From the NCBI RefSeq assembly GCF_014168535.1, contig NZ_CP060007.1:4898001-4962000 (forward strand): a stretch of 64,000 nt of DNA, written 5' to 3'. Both the position numbers and the translations under genes were made by a program. Every line of letters begins with the position of its first letter. Positions within the stretch are counted from its first letter, which is position 1. Of this stretch, positions 18,931 through 28,182 are shown piece after piece. The notes below the pieces were generated by a model. It saw only the letters and a list, made by a program, of their open reading frames with translations. It was not told the DNA's origin and did no database searches. Origin of the DNA: Lacibacter sediminis (lineage in GTDB: Bacteria > Bacteroidota > Bacteroidia > Chitinophagales > Chitinophagaceae).

Positions 18931-19860
18931 TTAAAAGATAGGAAAATACAAACGTGTGATCCATTTTGACGTATCCGGTTCCGCTCTTCTGTCGGTGATC
19001 ATCAATTCAAATGAAATAGCCGGCGAGGTAAATTGATAATCCGATTTGAATTGCTCTAACGCCTTTAACCCGTTATCAATTGTTGACCTTCCGCCACGCA
19101 CTTCTGCAATTAAGGTATTTCCCTTTACCATTTGTTTAAATGAAAAAATGCCTGAATTCTCAATGGCTTTATCAATTGGCAATGCCACCATCATTTCAAA
19201 GTGAGCGCTATCTAAACGTTCTACATGCATCATTGGTGGATTTACCTGTTTGGCATTCTGTGAATTACTGTAAGCTGCCAACTGATCAATAAGTTGGTAA
19301 GTTTCTGTTTCTGTCGGGTGATGATCGAATGTTTTTCTTGTTGAAATAAATAATGAATCAGGAATCCGTCCATCTGTTATATCAACACCATAAATATTCT
19401 TTTTGTCTTCAGCAAAATTGATGAGCTGCTGAAACAACCCATCTACTACTGATTCATAATTTTTCATCATCTGCCATTTCCTGAAACGGGTAAAGGGGTT
19501 CATTCCTGTTGCAATGCTGCTGATAACAGATATTTTTGTTTTAGTGACAGAATCTTTGACAAAGCCAATTTCATTGAAAATTACATCAGCATCACTTAGA
19601 GCATCGAATGTTACTGTTGTATAAGTAGCTCCACCTAACTTGAATTGATAATCCTTGTATTGAATAAGATCAGATGCAAACGACTCTTTAGGTAACCATT
19701 TACTCCAGCCTTGCTTATTGCCAAGTAACAGCAGTACATTTTTATCGATGCATTTAACAGAGGCTGTTTTACTGATGGTTATTGTTGACGGAATAAATCC
19801 ATAAACAAACACGAGTAAGCCGATAAAAACAAATAGTACTATCAATGCCAAACGTTTCAT
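18931..19860 (-). CDS. SRPBCC-like protein with GyrI-like C-terminal domain
   Basis: 309 residues. An N-terminal membrane anchor or signal (MKRLALIVLFVFIGLLVFVYGF) is followed by a START/SRPBCC-type ligand-binding domain (about 30-150, with GWSKWLPKES) and a GyrI-like/AraC effector-binding-like domain (about 160-309, with a GGxS-type turn and a C-terminal DRRAEPDTSKW). Such fusions are common in Bacteroidota and may bind small hydrophobic ligands; no reaction is known. It begins 25 bp after the second VCBS lipoprotein gene and is probably part of the SusCD transcript. Confidence 0.72.
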   Translation of the reverse strand: MKRLALIVLFVFIGLLVFVYGFIPSTITISKTASVKCIDKNVLLLLGNKQGWSKWLPKESFASDLIQYKDYQFKLGGATYTTVTFDALSDADVIFNEIGFVKDSVTKTKISVISSIATGMNPFTRFRKWQMMKNYESVVDGLFQQLINFAEDKKNIYGVDITDGRIPDSLFISTRKTFDHHPTETETYQLIDQLAAYSNSQNAKQVNPPMMHVERLDSAHFEMMVALPIDKAIENSGIFSFKQMVKGNTLIAEVRGGRSTIDNGLKALEQFKSDYQFTSPAISFELMITDRRAEPDTSKWITRLYFPIF

Positions 19861-19885
19861 GATCCGATCTCGTTTTTTAAATAGT

Positions 19886-22800
19886 TTATTGTTTGATAAG
19901 CATCAGGCTGTCGTTGTTTCTTGCAAGCAAGAATGCCTGTTGCTTATTTACTTTTATTGATCTTATTTTTCGCACTTGTCCTTTTATAACAGGGTTTACA
20001 AAAGCAATGTCGAATTCTCCTTTCCCTTTGTTAAGCAGCACGGTACCATAATCAGCATCGTATCTGCCCATTTGAATATTATTTTCTCTGAAGTTTCCTC
20101 CCAGCAACAGATCAGGCAGTTTATCTCCATTTGCATCAATCACAACTGCAGTGCGATAAGTTGTTAACTGTGCCTGCCAGGGAAATGGTTTCATTGTATA
20201 ATTCATTTTTCCATCGTTTATAAACACAGCATTTTCAAAACAATCAGCACTATAGGTAACGGCTTTACTCAGCATTGATTTGCTGAATATGTCGCCGAGT
20301 TTTGCTTTTGCCAACTCATCAGCATATAAAAATTTCTTCTTCAGGAATGGCAATTGCTTTTCCAGTTCTGCTTTATTTGCAAAAGGAATCTCTTTGCCAT
20401 TGAGATAATAAGTAAGTACCTGTTCCTTTTTACCATTCTCATCAAAATCGTTGTAGTACATCGTCACCGGTTCTGTTGTTGAAGCTTTCAACCTGCTGTT
20501 CAAACCAAGATTACCAGCCACAATATCAAGATCACCATCATTATCAAGATCCACAGGCAATGCAAAATTCCACCAACCCTTTTTCTCAGTAAGTTTCTTT
20601 TTCGTGAAACTGCCTTTGTTATTAATGAAAGTAATAATTCCATCCCATTGCAATGATAACAGCAGGTCAGCGTCTCCATCCTTGTCAAGATCGGTCCACG
20701 AAGCACCGGTAACCATGCCGATGGTTTGCAAGTCTTTAGTGTATTGATCTGTTACATCTTTAAACTTTCCTGTTTTATCATTGGCAAGCAAATAAGAGCG
20801 GGGTATTTCACCATATGCCCAGGGAACAGTTCGTCCGCCAATGAACAGATCAACAAATCCATCGCCTGTAAAATCGCTTGCTGTTATTGTACCAGCCGTT
20901 ACAAATACATTACTGATCGCATTATCAACTAATGAAAAATTTGCATTTCCATCATTCAGGAAAACCCTTGTTTGCTCATACTTATTTTTACCATAGTATT
21001 CGTTACCTCCGCTTGCCAGTATAAGGTCATTGTTGCCATCGTTGTTTACGTCAACAATTAATGCATCGGTGATCTCATACATACTATCCGCTTCAAGTTG
21101 AGGCTGTAGTGTTTTTATAAACCGGCCTTCGGCTGTTTGCAGAAACAATGCAGGTTTGTATGTTTTGCTGCTTCCAATAAATACATCTTCCTGGCCATCT
21201 TTATTTACATCACCTGTTGCCAAAGCAGGACCTTCCGTTGTGAGCATACTGGGCAAGAGGTACTCTCTGTTAAATTCGTTAAACTCATTTTCATGATGCA
21301 GAAACTGCAAACCCGATGCTTGCGTAATATCAGTAAACTGCAGTTGATTTTTTTGTGCCGAGGTTTTGAATACCGAAAAATCAAACCGTTGTAATCCCTT
21401 TTTATATACCGCCTTCAATTTTTTACCTGTAACAGAAAGTTTTTCATACGTTCTATCTGGCCATATCAAAAGAACAGAATCAACTTTGATAGTCTGCAGA
21501 CCAATGTGCAGCGGTATTTCCATGCTGCTTTGAAAACCACGCACCGGTTGTTTCTCAAATGCATGAATATTTTTTGACCTATCATAAACAAGTATAGTTG
21601 CACCAATTGCATGACGGTTCAAGCTGTCGCCTTTTAATTCTACTGAAAGATATTGTTGTTGCTGCGCATCGTTTGATGCATTCTTATACAGCATTACCGC
21701 ATCATCAATATTGTTGACCACAATATCAAGATCGCCGTCATTATCAAGATCGGCATACACTGCACCGTTGCTGAATGTTGGCTGATCGTTTTTTATTGAT
21801 GATGCTTCATCGCTAAACTGAACATCTCCTTTGTTACGGTAAAACTTATTAGGCAATTTGATCTGTGGAAACTTATCGATCACAGTCATTTCCTGTTCAC
21901 CCAATTTCCCTTCCCGTATTTTCTGTTGAATTGAAGCATCGCCTACATAGTTTACATAATCAATATCATTTAAACGTTTGGGGATTCCGTTGCTTACAAA
22001 TAAATCCTTCAGTCCATCATTGTCAAAATCCAACCAAAGCGGAGCCCAGCTCCAGTCGGTTGCATATACATTTGCGTAAAGCCCAACTTCACTGAACATT
22101 CCATTGCCTCTGTTTAACTGCAATGCATTTCTTGCATACTGATAATTGTAACCGTAACGCAGTTTCATGTTAAAGGTTTCATATTCATCTTCACCAAGGC
22201 TGCGTTTAAGAATGTAAGGATCCTGCGGTAACATATCCATTGAAATGATCTCAGGTAATGCATCGTTATTGATGTCTGCAATATCCACACCCATACTGAA
22301 CTGGCTGGTATGCATCATACGTTCATTCAACTCTTCTTTGAATGTTCCGTTTTGCTGGTTGATGTAGAGATAATCGTTTTCATGAAAATCGTTACCAATA
22401 TAAAGATCTGGCCATCCATCTTTGTTGATATCGCTTACACAAATACCTAAACCATAACCTATGGCTGAACTGTTAATGCCGGTTTCTTTTGTTACATCAA
22501 TATATTTACCGTTTTCATTTTTGTAAAAACGATCGCCACTTAATGGATGATAAGTATTCAAAAAGTTTGCACGTTCAGCAAATGTTCCGTTGTGATGAAC
22601 AGAGTGATTCATCAGGTAAATATCAAGGTCACCGTCAAGGTCATAATCAAAAAAAGCAGCCTGAGTGCTGAAACCGGAAAAATCAAGACCATAAGCTGCT
22701 GCCCGGTCTTCATAAACAGGAACTCCATTTTTAATTTCTTTACAGATCAACAACTGATTTTTTCCTTTCAATACTTCGTACTGTCCAACACGACAAACAT

Positions 22801-23185
22801 AAATATCGAGCAGCCCATCGTTGTTAATATCCACCACACTTACACCTGTACTCCAACCACCATCGTTTGGAATAGCAGCTTCGCTTGTTACATCAGTAAA
22901 CTGCAAGCCGCCTTTATTAATGAATAATTTATTCTGTGCCTGGTTGGAAGCAAAGAAGAGATCGATCAACCCATCGTTATTAAAATCGCCTGCACCAACA
23001 CCTGCTCCGTTGTAGAAATACATGTAATTAAACATGTTAAAGGCGGGTGTAGCTGTAAGTTTATTTGTAAACTGTAACCCTGTTTGTTCGCTCTTCATCA
23101 ATTCAAACAACGGTTGTTGTTTTGGTGATGAACAGGATACAAGCATCAATGCCAAACTATAAAGAAGAAAATTTCTACTGCTCAC
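19886..23185 (-). CDS. VCBS/FG-GAP and ASPIC/UnbV repeat lipoprotein
   Basis: 1099 residues with lipobox LVSC (Cys18). Many FG-GAP/VCBS blades carry acidic Ca2+-binding loops of the form DxNxDGxxD (GDFNNDGLIDLFF, DINNDGLLDIYV, DYDLDGDLDIYL), predicting two beta-propellers. An ASPIC/UnbV domain (about 520-590, with RGFQSSMEIPLHIG) sits between them. It starts with GTG at 23185, 2 bp after the stop of its paralogue, so the pair is translationally linked. It lies downstream of SusD in the same direction, and a surface glycan-binding or scaffold role is inferred. Some databases label this family as RNA-binding without support here. Confidence 0.85.
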   Translation of the reverse strand: MSSRNFLLYSLALMLVSCSSPKQQPLFELMKSEQTGLQFTNKLTATPAFNMFNYMYFYNGAGVGAGDFNNDGLIDLFFASNQAQNKLFINKGGLQFTDVTSEAAIPNDGGWSTGVSVVDINNDGLLDIYVCRVGQYEVLKGKNQLLICKEIKNGVPVYEDRAAAYGLDFSGFSTQAAFFDYDLDGDLDIYLMNHSVHHNGTFAERANFLNTYHPLSGDRFYKNENGKYIDVTKETGINSSAIGYGLGICVSDINKDGWPDLYIGNDFHENDYLYINQQNGTFKEELNERMMHTSQFSMGVDIADINNDALPEIISMDMLPQDPYILKRSLGEDEYETFNMKLRYGYNYQYARNALQLNRGNGMFSEVGLYANVYATDWSWAPLWLDFDNDGLKDLFVSNGIPKRLNDIDYVNYVGDASIQQKIREGKLGEQEMTVIDKFPQIKLPNKFYRNKGDVQFSDEASSIKNDQPTFSNGAVYADLDNDGDLDIVVNNIDDAVMLYKNASNDAQQQQYLSVELKGDSLNRHAIGATILVYDRSKNIHAFEKQPVRGFQSSMEIPLHIGLQTIKVDSVLLIWPDRTYEKLSVTGKKLKAVYKKGLQRFDFSVFKTSAQKNQLQFTDITQASGLQFLHHENEFNEFNREYLLPSMLTTEGPALATGDVNKDGQEDVFIGSSKTYKPALFLQTAEGRFIKTLQPQLEADSMYEITDALIVDVNNDGNNDLILASGGNEYYGKNKYEQTRVFLNDGNANFSLVDNAISNVFVTAGTITASDFTGDGFVDLFIGGRTVPWAYGEIPRSYLLANDKTGKFKDVTDQYTKDLQTIGMVTGASWTDLDKDGDADLLLSLQWDGIITFINNKGSFTKKKLTEKKGWWNFALPVDLDNDGDLDIVAGNLGLNSRLKASTTEPVTMYYNDFDENGKKEQVLTYYLNGKEIPFANKAELEKQLPFLKKKFLYADELAKAKLGDIFSKSMLSKAVTYSADCFENAVFINDGKMNYTMKPFPWQAQLTTYRTAVVIDANGDKLPDLLLGGNFRENNIQMGRYDADYGTVLLNKGKGEFDIAFVNPVIKGQVRKIRSIKVNKQQAFLLARNNDSLMLIKQ

Positions 23186-23187
23186 GT

Positions 23188-26100
23188 TTATTGATTTAAA
23201 CTATACAACACAGGTGCATCATTGTTTTGCAAAAACAGAACTGCTTTGCCATTTCGGGTTGATATCAATTGAATATCCCGAACCATACCACGCACAAAAA
23301 TGCCTGATTGCTTTTGCATTAGTGTTTGCCACTGCCGGTTTCCTTTGTTTAACAAGACAGTGCCATAGCTTGCATCCAACCTGCCAAACTGTGGAATAAA
23401 GTCAAACTCATTACCTGCAAGAATTAAATCTGTTTTTCCATCGTTGTTTATGTCTTTCGCTACAACCGCATTAATGCTGCTCAACTGTGTGAGCAATGGC
23501 AGGGGGTGTATTGGAAATTTCGTATTGCCATCATTCCATGCAATACAACTGCTGCTGTAGTTCACTTGTTTGAGCACACACTTCTCTAAAATATCGGCTG
23601 CAAAAAGTTCCTGGATAGTTTTCGTTGCAAAATCAGCATGCTTCAGGTTCTGTTTCTTTAAAGAAGGAATCTGTTCCTGCATTTCACGTTTGAGGAAAAC
23701 AGGTTTGTCTTTTTGCTCAAGTGATTTTGTAATGATCTTTTCAGGTATGCCGTTACCATCAAAATCATTAATGAACATTTTAACCGGGTTGCTGCTATCG
23801 GCATGCAGGTAAAAATTATTTCCGTAGTTACTCAGCACAAGGTCTTCATCACCATCGCCATCAAGATCAGCAGCAGTTATTGTTTGCCACCAGCCCGATA
23901 ACTGATTTAGTGATGATGGTATTTCTTCATACTTTTTATTTCTGTAGGTGAAGATGCGGGGTGTCATCCACTCGCCAACAATGATCAGTTCTTTTTGTTT
24001 ATCAGCATTGACATCTGCAAACACAGCACCGGTAACCATTCCGATGGCTTTGATCGCTGCATTGAATTGTACTGTTACATCAGAAAATATTCCTTTGCCG
24101 TCATTGATCAGGATCATGCTTTGCGGAGTTACACCATAGTTATACGATTTACTTCTTCCTCCAACAAACAAGTCCAAATCACCATCGTTATCAATATCGT
24201 TTGCCGTAATTACACCAGTATTATCAGCATTAGAAGGTAATGCATCTTTATCATGAGTAAAATTCCCTTTGCCATCATTCCGATACAAGCGATTCCTGAT
24301 CTCTGCCTTTTGAGATGGCTGTGTATGTCCACCACTACCAATGATCAAATCAAGATCTTTGTCGCCATCCACATCTATCATTAATGCGGTTACATCTTCA
24401 TACGATTTCATTTCTTCAAACAATGGTTGTTCTTTCTTTTTGAAACCGACATTTGTTTGCAGATACAATTGACCGGCCTGCCCCATTGCACCGCCAATGT
24501 ACACATCATCTAAACCGTCATTATTTACATCACCCACCGCAGCACGAGGGCCTTGCGCACTTAACTTAACAGGAATATTCCGTTCGTAATAAAAATCAAC
24601 AAATTCGTTTTCGTTATGCTTTTCAAATGTGCTGTCACTCTTTACAAAAAGTGGTTGTGCTTCCCGGTAGGGTTCATTCAGCTTTACCTCATTCCCCGTT
24701 TGTTGAACGAAATGAAGTTGATTGATGCCCGGTTGTTTGATGACTGTCTGAGTAAGATTTGGCCAAATGATCAACAGGCTGTCAATTTTTTTATTGCCGA
24801 AGCCAATGGTCTGCCTGTAATCGCAACTGCTTTGAAAACCGCGGCTTGGAATTACTTCACGGCTGATGATCTCAGCACCTGCATACAGTTTTATTTTACT
24901 GCCAATAGCAAATGTGTTTTGATCTTTCCCTTTTAACTGAACAGTGATATAGTTATTCTTTAATTGGTCGTTGTTATGGTTACGGTAAACAAATGCTTTT
25001 TCATTTACATTATTCACAACGAGATCGAGATCGCCATCATTATCCAGATCAGCATAAGCAGCACCGTTGCTAAAACTTTTTTGTGTAAAGCCGTTTGCTA
25101 CACCTGCATCAGCAAACTGAAGATCGCCTTTGTTATGATAAAACTTATTAAGGATTGGTGTTGATGGCATTTTATTGATCACCTCACTTACTTCTTTCTT
25201 TTCACCCGTCATTACCATGCGCTGAATAATTTCATCAGCAAAAAAATCAATGAAATCCTGATCTGTTACATCATGGTAAATGCCGTTGCATACATACAGA
25301 TCACTAAAGCCATCATTGTCCGCATCAAAGATCAATCCTCCCCAACTCCAATCACTACCGGCCACTCCGCTGATATGCGCCGTTTCCATAAATGCGCCAC
25401 TTTGATTATTTACCTGGAGCGTATTCTGCATGTATTGGTGATAAAATCCTTCCTTCACTTTTCTTGTATGCACCTCTACATTATCATAGCTTGCTGTTGT
25501 TTTTAACCGGTAATCATCGGCGGGATACATGTCGGTTACAAAAATATCCTGATGGTCATCGTTGTTAATGTCAGCCATATCAGCACCCATTGATGATAAG
25601 CTGATATGCTGCATCCGTTGTTCAAGTTCTTCCCTGAACGTTCCGTCTTTCTGATTGATGTAGAGATAATCACGCTCAAAAAAATCATTAGAAATATAAA
25701 TATCAGGATAATGATCGCCATTTATATCACCCACTGTTACCCCAAGTCCAAATCCAATTAAGCTTCCGTAAATGCCAGCTGCTTCACTTACGTCGGTAAA
25801 CTGTCCGTTATCATTCCTTAACAACTTATCGCCACCGCCCTTAATAAATTCTTCAACCGGCCAATCCTTTGCACGCAGGTTACGTTTGTTACTATAGTTA
25901 AGTGTATTAACAGGAATAAAACTATTGTTGAGTAAATAACAATCAAGATCGCCATCAAGATCATAATCAAAAAAAGCAGCGTGGGTTGTAAACGAAGCAT
26001 CATCTAATCCGTAGTCTTTTGCTTTTTCTGTAAATGTTCCATTCTTATTGTTGATGTATAGTTCATTCTCCTGCCCAACTCCTTTCTGGTAGCCTGCATT

Positions 26101-26493
26101 ACATACGTAGATATCCAGCCAACCATCTGCATTTATATCTACCATTACCACACCGGTACTCCATTTTTGCTTTTCACCGAACCCGGCCTTTTCACTGATG
26201 TCATCAAATTTAAAATTTCCTTTATTCAGATAAAGCTTATTCGATCCCATGTTCGCTGTAAAAAAAACATCGGGCAAGCTGTCGTTGTTAATATCGCCAA
26301 TGGCAACACCTCCTCCATTATAAAAATTGCGGTAACTGAAAATATTGAAATCCTTGCTGTCGTCTACCTTGTTGGCAAAATCAATTCCACTGTTTTCAAC
26401 CAATTCAAAAAGTGTTTCACTTTTTTTATCGCTACAGGAAACAACAGAAAAAAAACAGAGAATGGCAACTACAATTTTTAACCTCAGGTTCAT
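23188..26493 (-). CDS. VCBS/FG-GAP and ASPIC/UnbV repeat lipoprotein (paralogue)
   Basis: 1101 residues with lipobox VVSC (Cys20). The architecture matches the downstream paralogue: propeller blades with calcium loops (GDINNDSLPDVFF, DINADGWLDIYV, DYDLDGDLDCYL), a central ASPIC/UnbV domain (RGFQSSCDYRQTIG near residue 560) and a second propeller. The two proteins align over their full length but are clearly diverged, pointing to an old tandem duplication. It follows the SusD gene by 134 bp across a hairpin at about 26575-26605, so it may be read through at reduced level or have its own promoter. It probably faces the cell surface or periplasm. Confidence 0.85.
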   Translation of the reverse strand: MNLRLKIVVAILCFFSVVSCSDKKSETLFELVENSGIDFANKVDDSKDFNIFSYRNFYNGGGVAIGDINNDSLPDVFFTANMGSNKLYLNKGNFKFDDISEKAGFGEKQKWSTGVVMVDINADGWLDIYVCNAGYQKGVGQENELYINNKNGTFTEKAKDYGLDDASFTTHAAFFDYDLDGDLDCYLLNNSFIPVNTLNYSNKRNLRAKDWPVEEFIKGGGDKLLRNDNGQFTDVSEAAGIYGSLIGFGLGVTVGDINGDHYPDIYISNDFFERDYLYINQKDGTFREELEQRMQHISLSSMGADMADINNDDHQDIFVTDMYPADDYRLKTTASYDNVEVHTRKVKEGFYHQYMQNTLQVNNQSGAFMETAHISGVAGSDWSWGGLIFDADNDGFSDLYVCNGIYHDVTDQDFIDFFADEIIQRMVMTGEKKEVSEVINKMPSTPILNKFYHNKGDLQFADAGVANGFTQKSFSNGAAYADLDNDGDLDLVVNNVNEKAFVYRNHNNDQLKNNYITVQLKGKDQNTFAIGSKIKLYAGAEIISREVIPSRGFQSSCDYRQTIGFGNKKIDSLLIIWPNLTQTVIKQPGINQLHFVQQTGNEVKLNEPYREAQPLFVKSDSTFEKHNENEFVDFYYERNIPVKLSAQGPRAAVGDVNNDGLDDVYIGGAMGQAGQLYLQTNVGFKKKEQPLFEEMKSYEDVTALMIDVDGDKDLDLIIGSGGHTQPSQKAEIRNRLYRNDGKGNFTHDKDALPSNADNTGVITANDIDNDGDLDLFVGGRSKSYNYGVTPQSMILINDGKGIFSDVTVQFNAAIKAIGMVTGAVFADVNADKQKELIIVGEWMTPRIFTYRNKKYEEIPSSLNQLSGWWQTITAADLDGDGDEDLVLSNYGNNFYLHADSSNPVKMFINDFDGNGIPEKIITKSLEQKDKPVFLKREMQEQIPSLKKQNLKHADFATKTIQELFAADILEKCVLKQVNYSSSCIAWNDGNTKFPIHPLPLLTQLSSINAVVAKDINNDGKTDLILAGNEFDFIPQFGRLDASYGTVLLNKGNRQWQTLMQKQSGIFVRGMVRDIQLISTRNGKAVLFLQNNDAPVLYSLNQ

Positions 26494-26574
26494 AACTGAA
26501 TGTAAGAATGAAAGAAATTCAATTTAGTTGAAAATGTTGAGTTCTATTGTCGGTTACTAAATAAATTATGTCAA

Positions 26575-26607
26575 AAAAAGAGGCCACTTAAACAAGTGAC
26601 CCCTTTC
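26575..26607 (-). terminator. Imperfect hairpin downstream of susD
   Basis: A stem around CCACTT/AAGTG (GGCCACTT...AAGTGACCCC) with flanking A-rich and T-rich sides lies between the SusD stop and the VCBS gene. It may partly end transcription so that SusCD is expressed above the downstream genes. Confidence 0.5.
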
Positions 26608-26627
26608 CCTATTGATTATGATAAAAA

Positions 26628-28163
26628 CTAATAACCGGGATTTTGTGTAAGGTTAGGGTTGGCTGCAATTTGTTGTGCGGGAACCGGGAACAATAACCTT
26701 GTTGCAGGTGAAACTGCTGTTCTGATTTGTCCTGGCTGCAGGAATTTTCCAAATCGGATCAAGTCCATTCTTCTCCATCCTTCCCAATACAATTCACGAC
26801 CACGCTCATCGAGCAATTGATCAAGATTAATTGAAGCAAGTGAGGACGCTCCTCTTGATGAGTGTGTGCGAACATAGTTTACAATACTCAACGCTGTTGC
26901 ACCGTAAGGGGCAACATTTGTAGCAGTACCGCCACGGAGAATTGCTTCTGCTTTCATCAACAATACATCGGCTAAACGGAAGATCACGAAGTCGTTATTA
27001 ACGTTATCTCCATTATTGTAATCAGGTGGGTATTTTACAACCCTGATACCTGTTACTTCCAATGTAGCCGGATCTGTTTCTACTGCTTTTACTGCTTTTG
27101 TAAATGAAAGGTTACCGCCTTTACGATCTTTCAATGCAACACCATTCTGGTCAAACTGTTGACCAAGCAATAAGCCTACACGCAAACCTGTAACATCTGT
27201 TACACCAGTGTAAGCATCGCCTCTTCTTTTATCAGCTGCTTCAAATTTGTCGTAGAAATCACCTAATGTAGTGAAACCATTCCAACCACTTGGAGTTTGG
27301 TTGTAGTGCAATGAGCAGAAGTATCTTGAACGAACACCACCACTGCTTGATCCACCATAGTTAATGCCTGTAAAGAGATTTTCAGTTGAAAGGGCATCGT
27401 TATTTGGTGCAAAATTGTGATAGAAGTTTGTTGAGAGCGTTTTACCTGAAGCAATTACTTCATCGGCCAACGCAATCACCTTGTTCATGTCTGCAGCCTG
27501 GTGTGTTGGCGCTGTTCTGTTGGCAACTACTCCTTTGGTAAGATATGCCTTCATTAATAATGCACGACATGCATTCTTATTTGCAAGATTTACGGGCCCG
27601 TCGGGCAATGCTGCTTTTATTGCTTCCAATTCTGTAATAACATAATCAAGAGCAGCAGTTCCTACCCGTACCTGTGGAATTGCTAATGGGTCGCCGCCTG
27701 GTTCACGATATGGAGCCTGGTTCCAACCCTCAACCAAATAAAAGTTTGCAAATGCACGAAGGAACCTTGCTTCGGCTGATTGCTGTGCGTTGGGACTTTT
27801 ACCTAATGCTTCTGTAGCGTTATATACTACACGGCCAAGGTTTTCAAAAGCGCCACGCACATAGTTATGGTTGGCATCCCATGTATGTTGATGCAAAACA
27901 CGCCAGATACCGTTATCGTCCCAGTCGCCACCTCTTGTTGGTCCAACACATTCGTCAGTTGTATGTTCCTGTATTGCCCAAAGATTATCCTGGTTCATGA
28001 AGTTGCGGATATCGCCTTCATATATGTTCTTTAAAATGTCAGCGGCCGTAACGCTTGAGGCGTTGGCTCTTACCAGACTATCACTGAACTTCTCATCAAT
28101 CTTTGCGCAACCTGCGAAAGCGACAAACAAGAGAAGCACAGACATTTGTTTGATATGTTTCAT
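26628..28163 (-). CDS. SusD/RagB-family nutrient-binding lipoprotein
   Basis: 511 residues from the ATG at 28163. A longer frame up to 28265 overlaps susC and lacks a sensible signal, so it was not used. The signal peptide MKHIKQMSVLLLFVAFAGC gives lipobox FAGC with Cys19. SusD features are TPR-like helices in the N-terminal half, the conserved ARFLRAFANFYLVEGWNQAPY, and the C-terminal ERGRELYWEGWRRMDLIRFGKF. It caps the paired SusC channel and captures oligosaccharide at the outer surface. It starts 19 bp after the SusC stop. The substrate is unknown; the downstream GH65 suggests alpha-1,2-linked glucosides. Confidence 0.93.
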   Translation of the reverse strand: MKHIKQMSVLLLFVAFAGCAKIDEKFSDSLVRANASSVTAADILKNIYEGDIRNFMNQDNLWAIQEHTTDECVGPTRGGDWDDNGIWRVLHQHTWDANHNYVRGAFENLGRVVYNATEALGKSPNAQQSAEARFLRAFANFYLVEGWNQAPYREPGGDPLAIPQVRVGTAALDYVITELEAIKAALPDGPVNLANKNACRALLMKAYLTKGVVANRTAPTHQAADMNKVIALADEVIASGKTLSTNFYHNFAPNNDALSTENLFTGINYGGSSSGGVRSRYFCSLHYNQTPSGWNGFTTLGDFYDKFEAADKRRGDAYTGVTDVTGLRVGLLLGQQFDQNGVALKDRKGGNLSFTKAVKAVETDPATLEVTGIRVVKYPPDYNNGDNVNNDFVIFRLADVLLMKAEAILRGGTATNVAPYGATALSIVNYVRTHSSRGASSLASINLDQLLDERGRELYWEGWRRMDLIRFGKFLQPGQIRTAVSPATRLLFPVPAQQIAANPNLTQNPGY

Positions 28164-28182
28164 AATCAAATAGATTTTGTTT

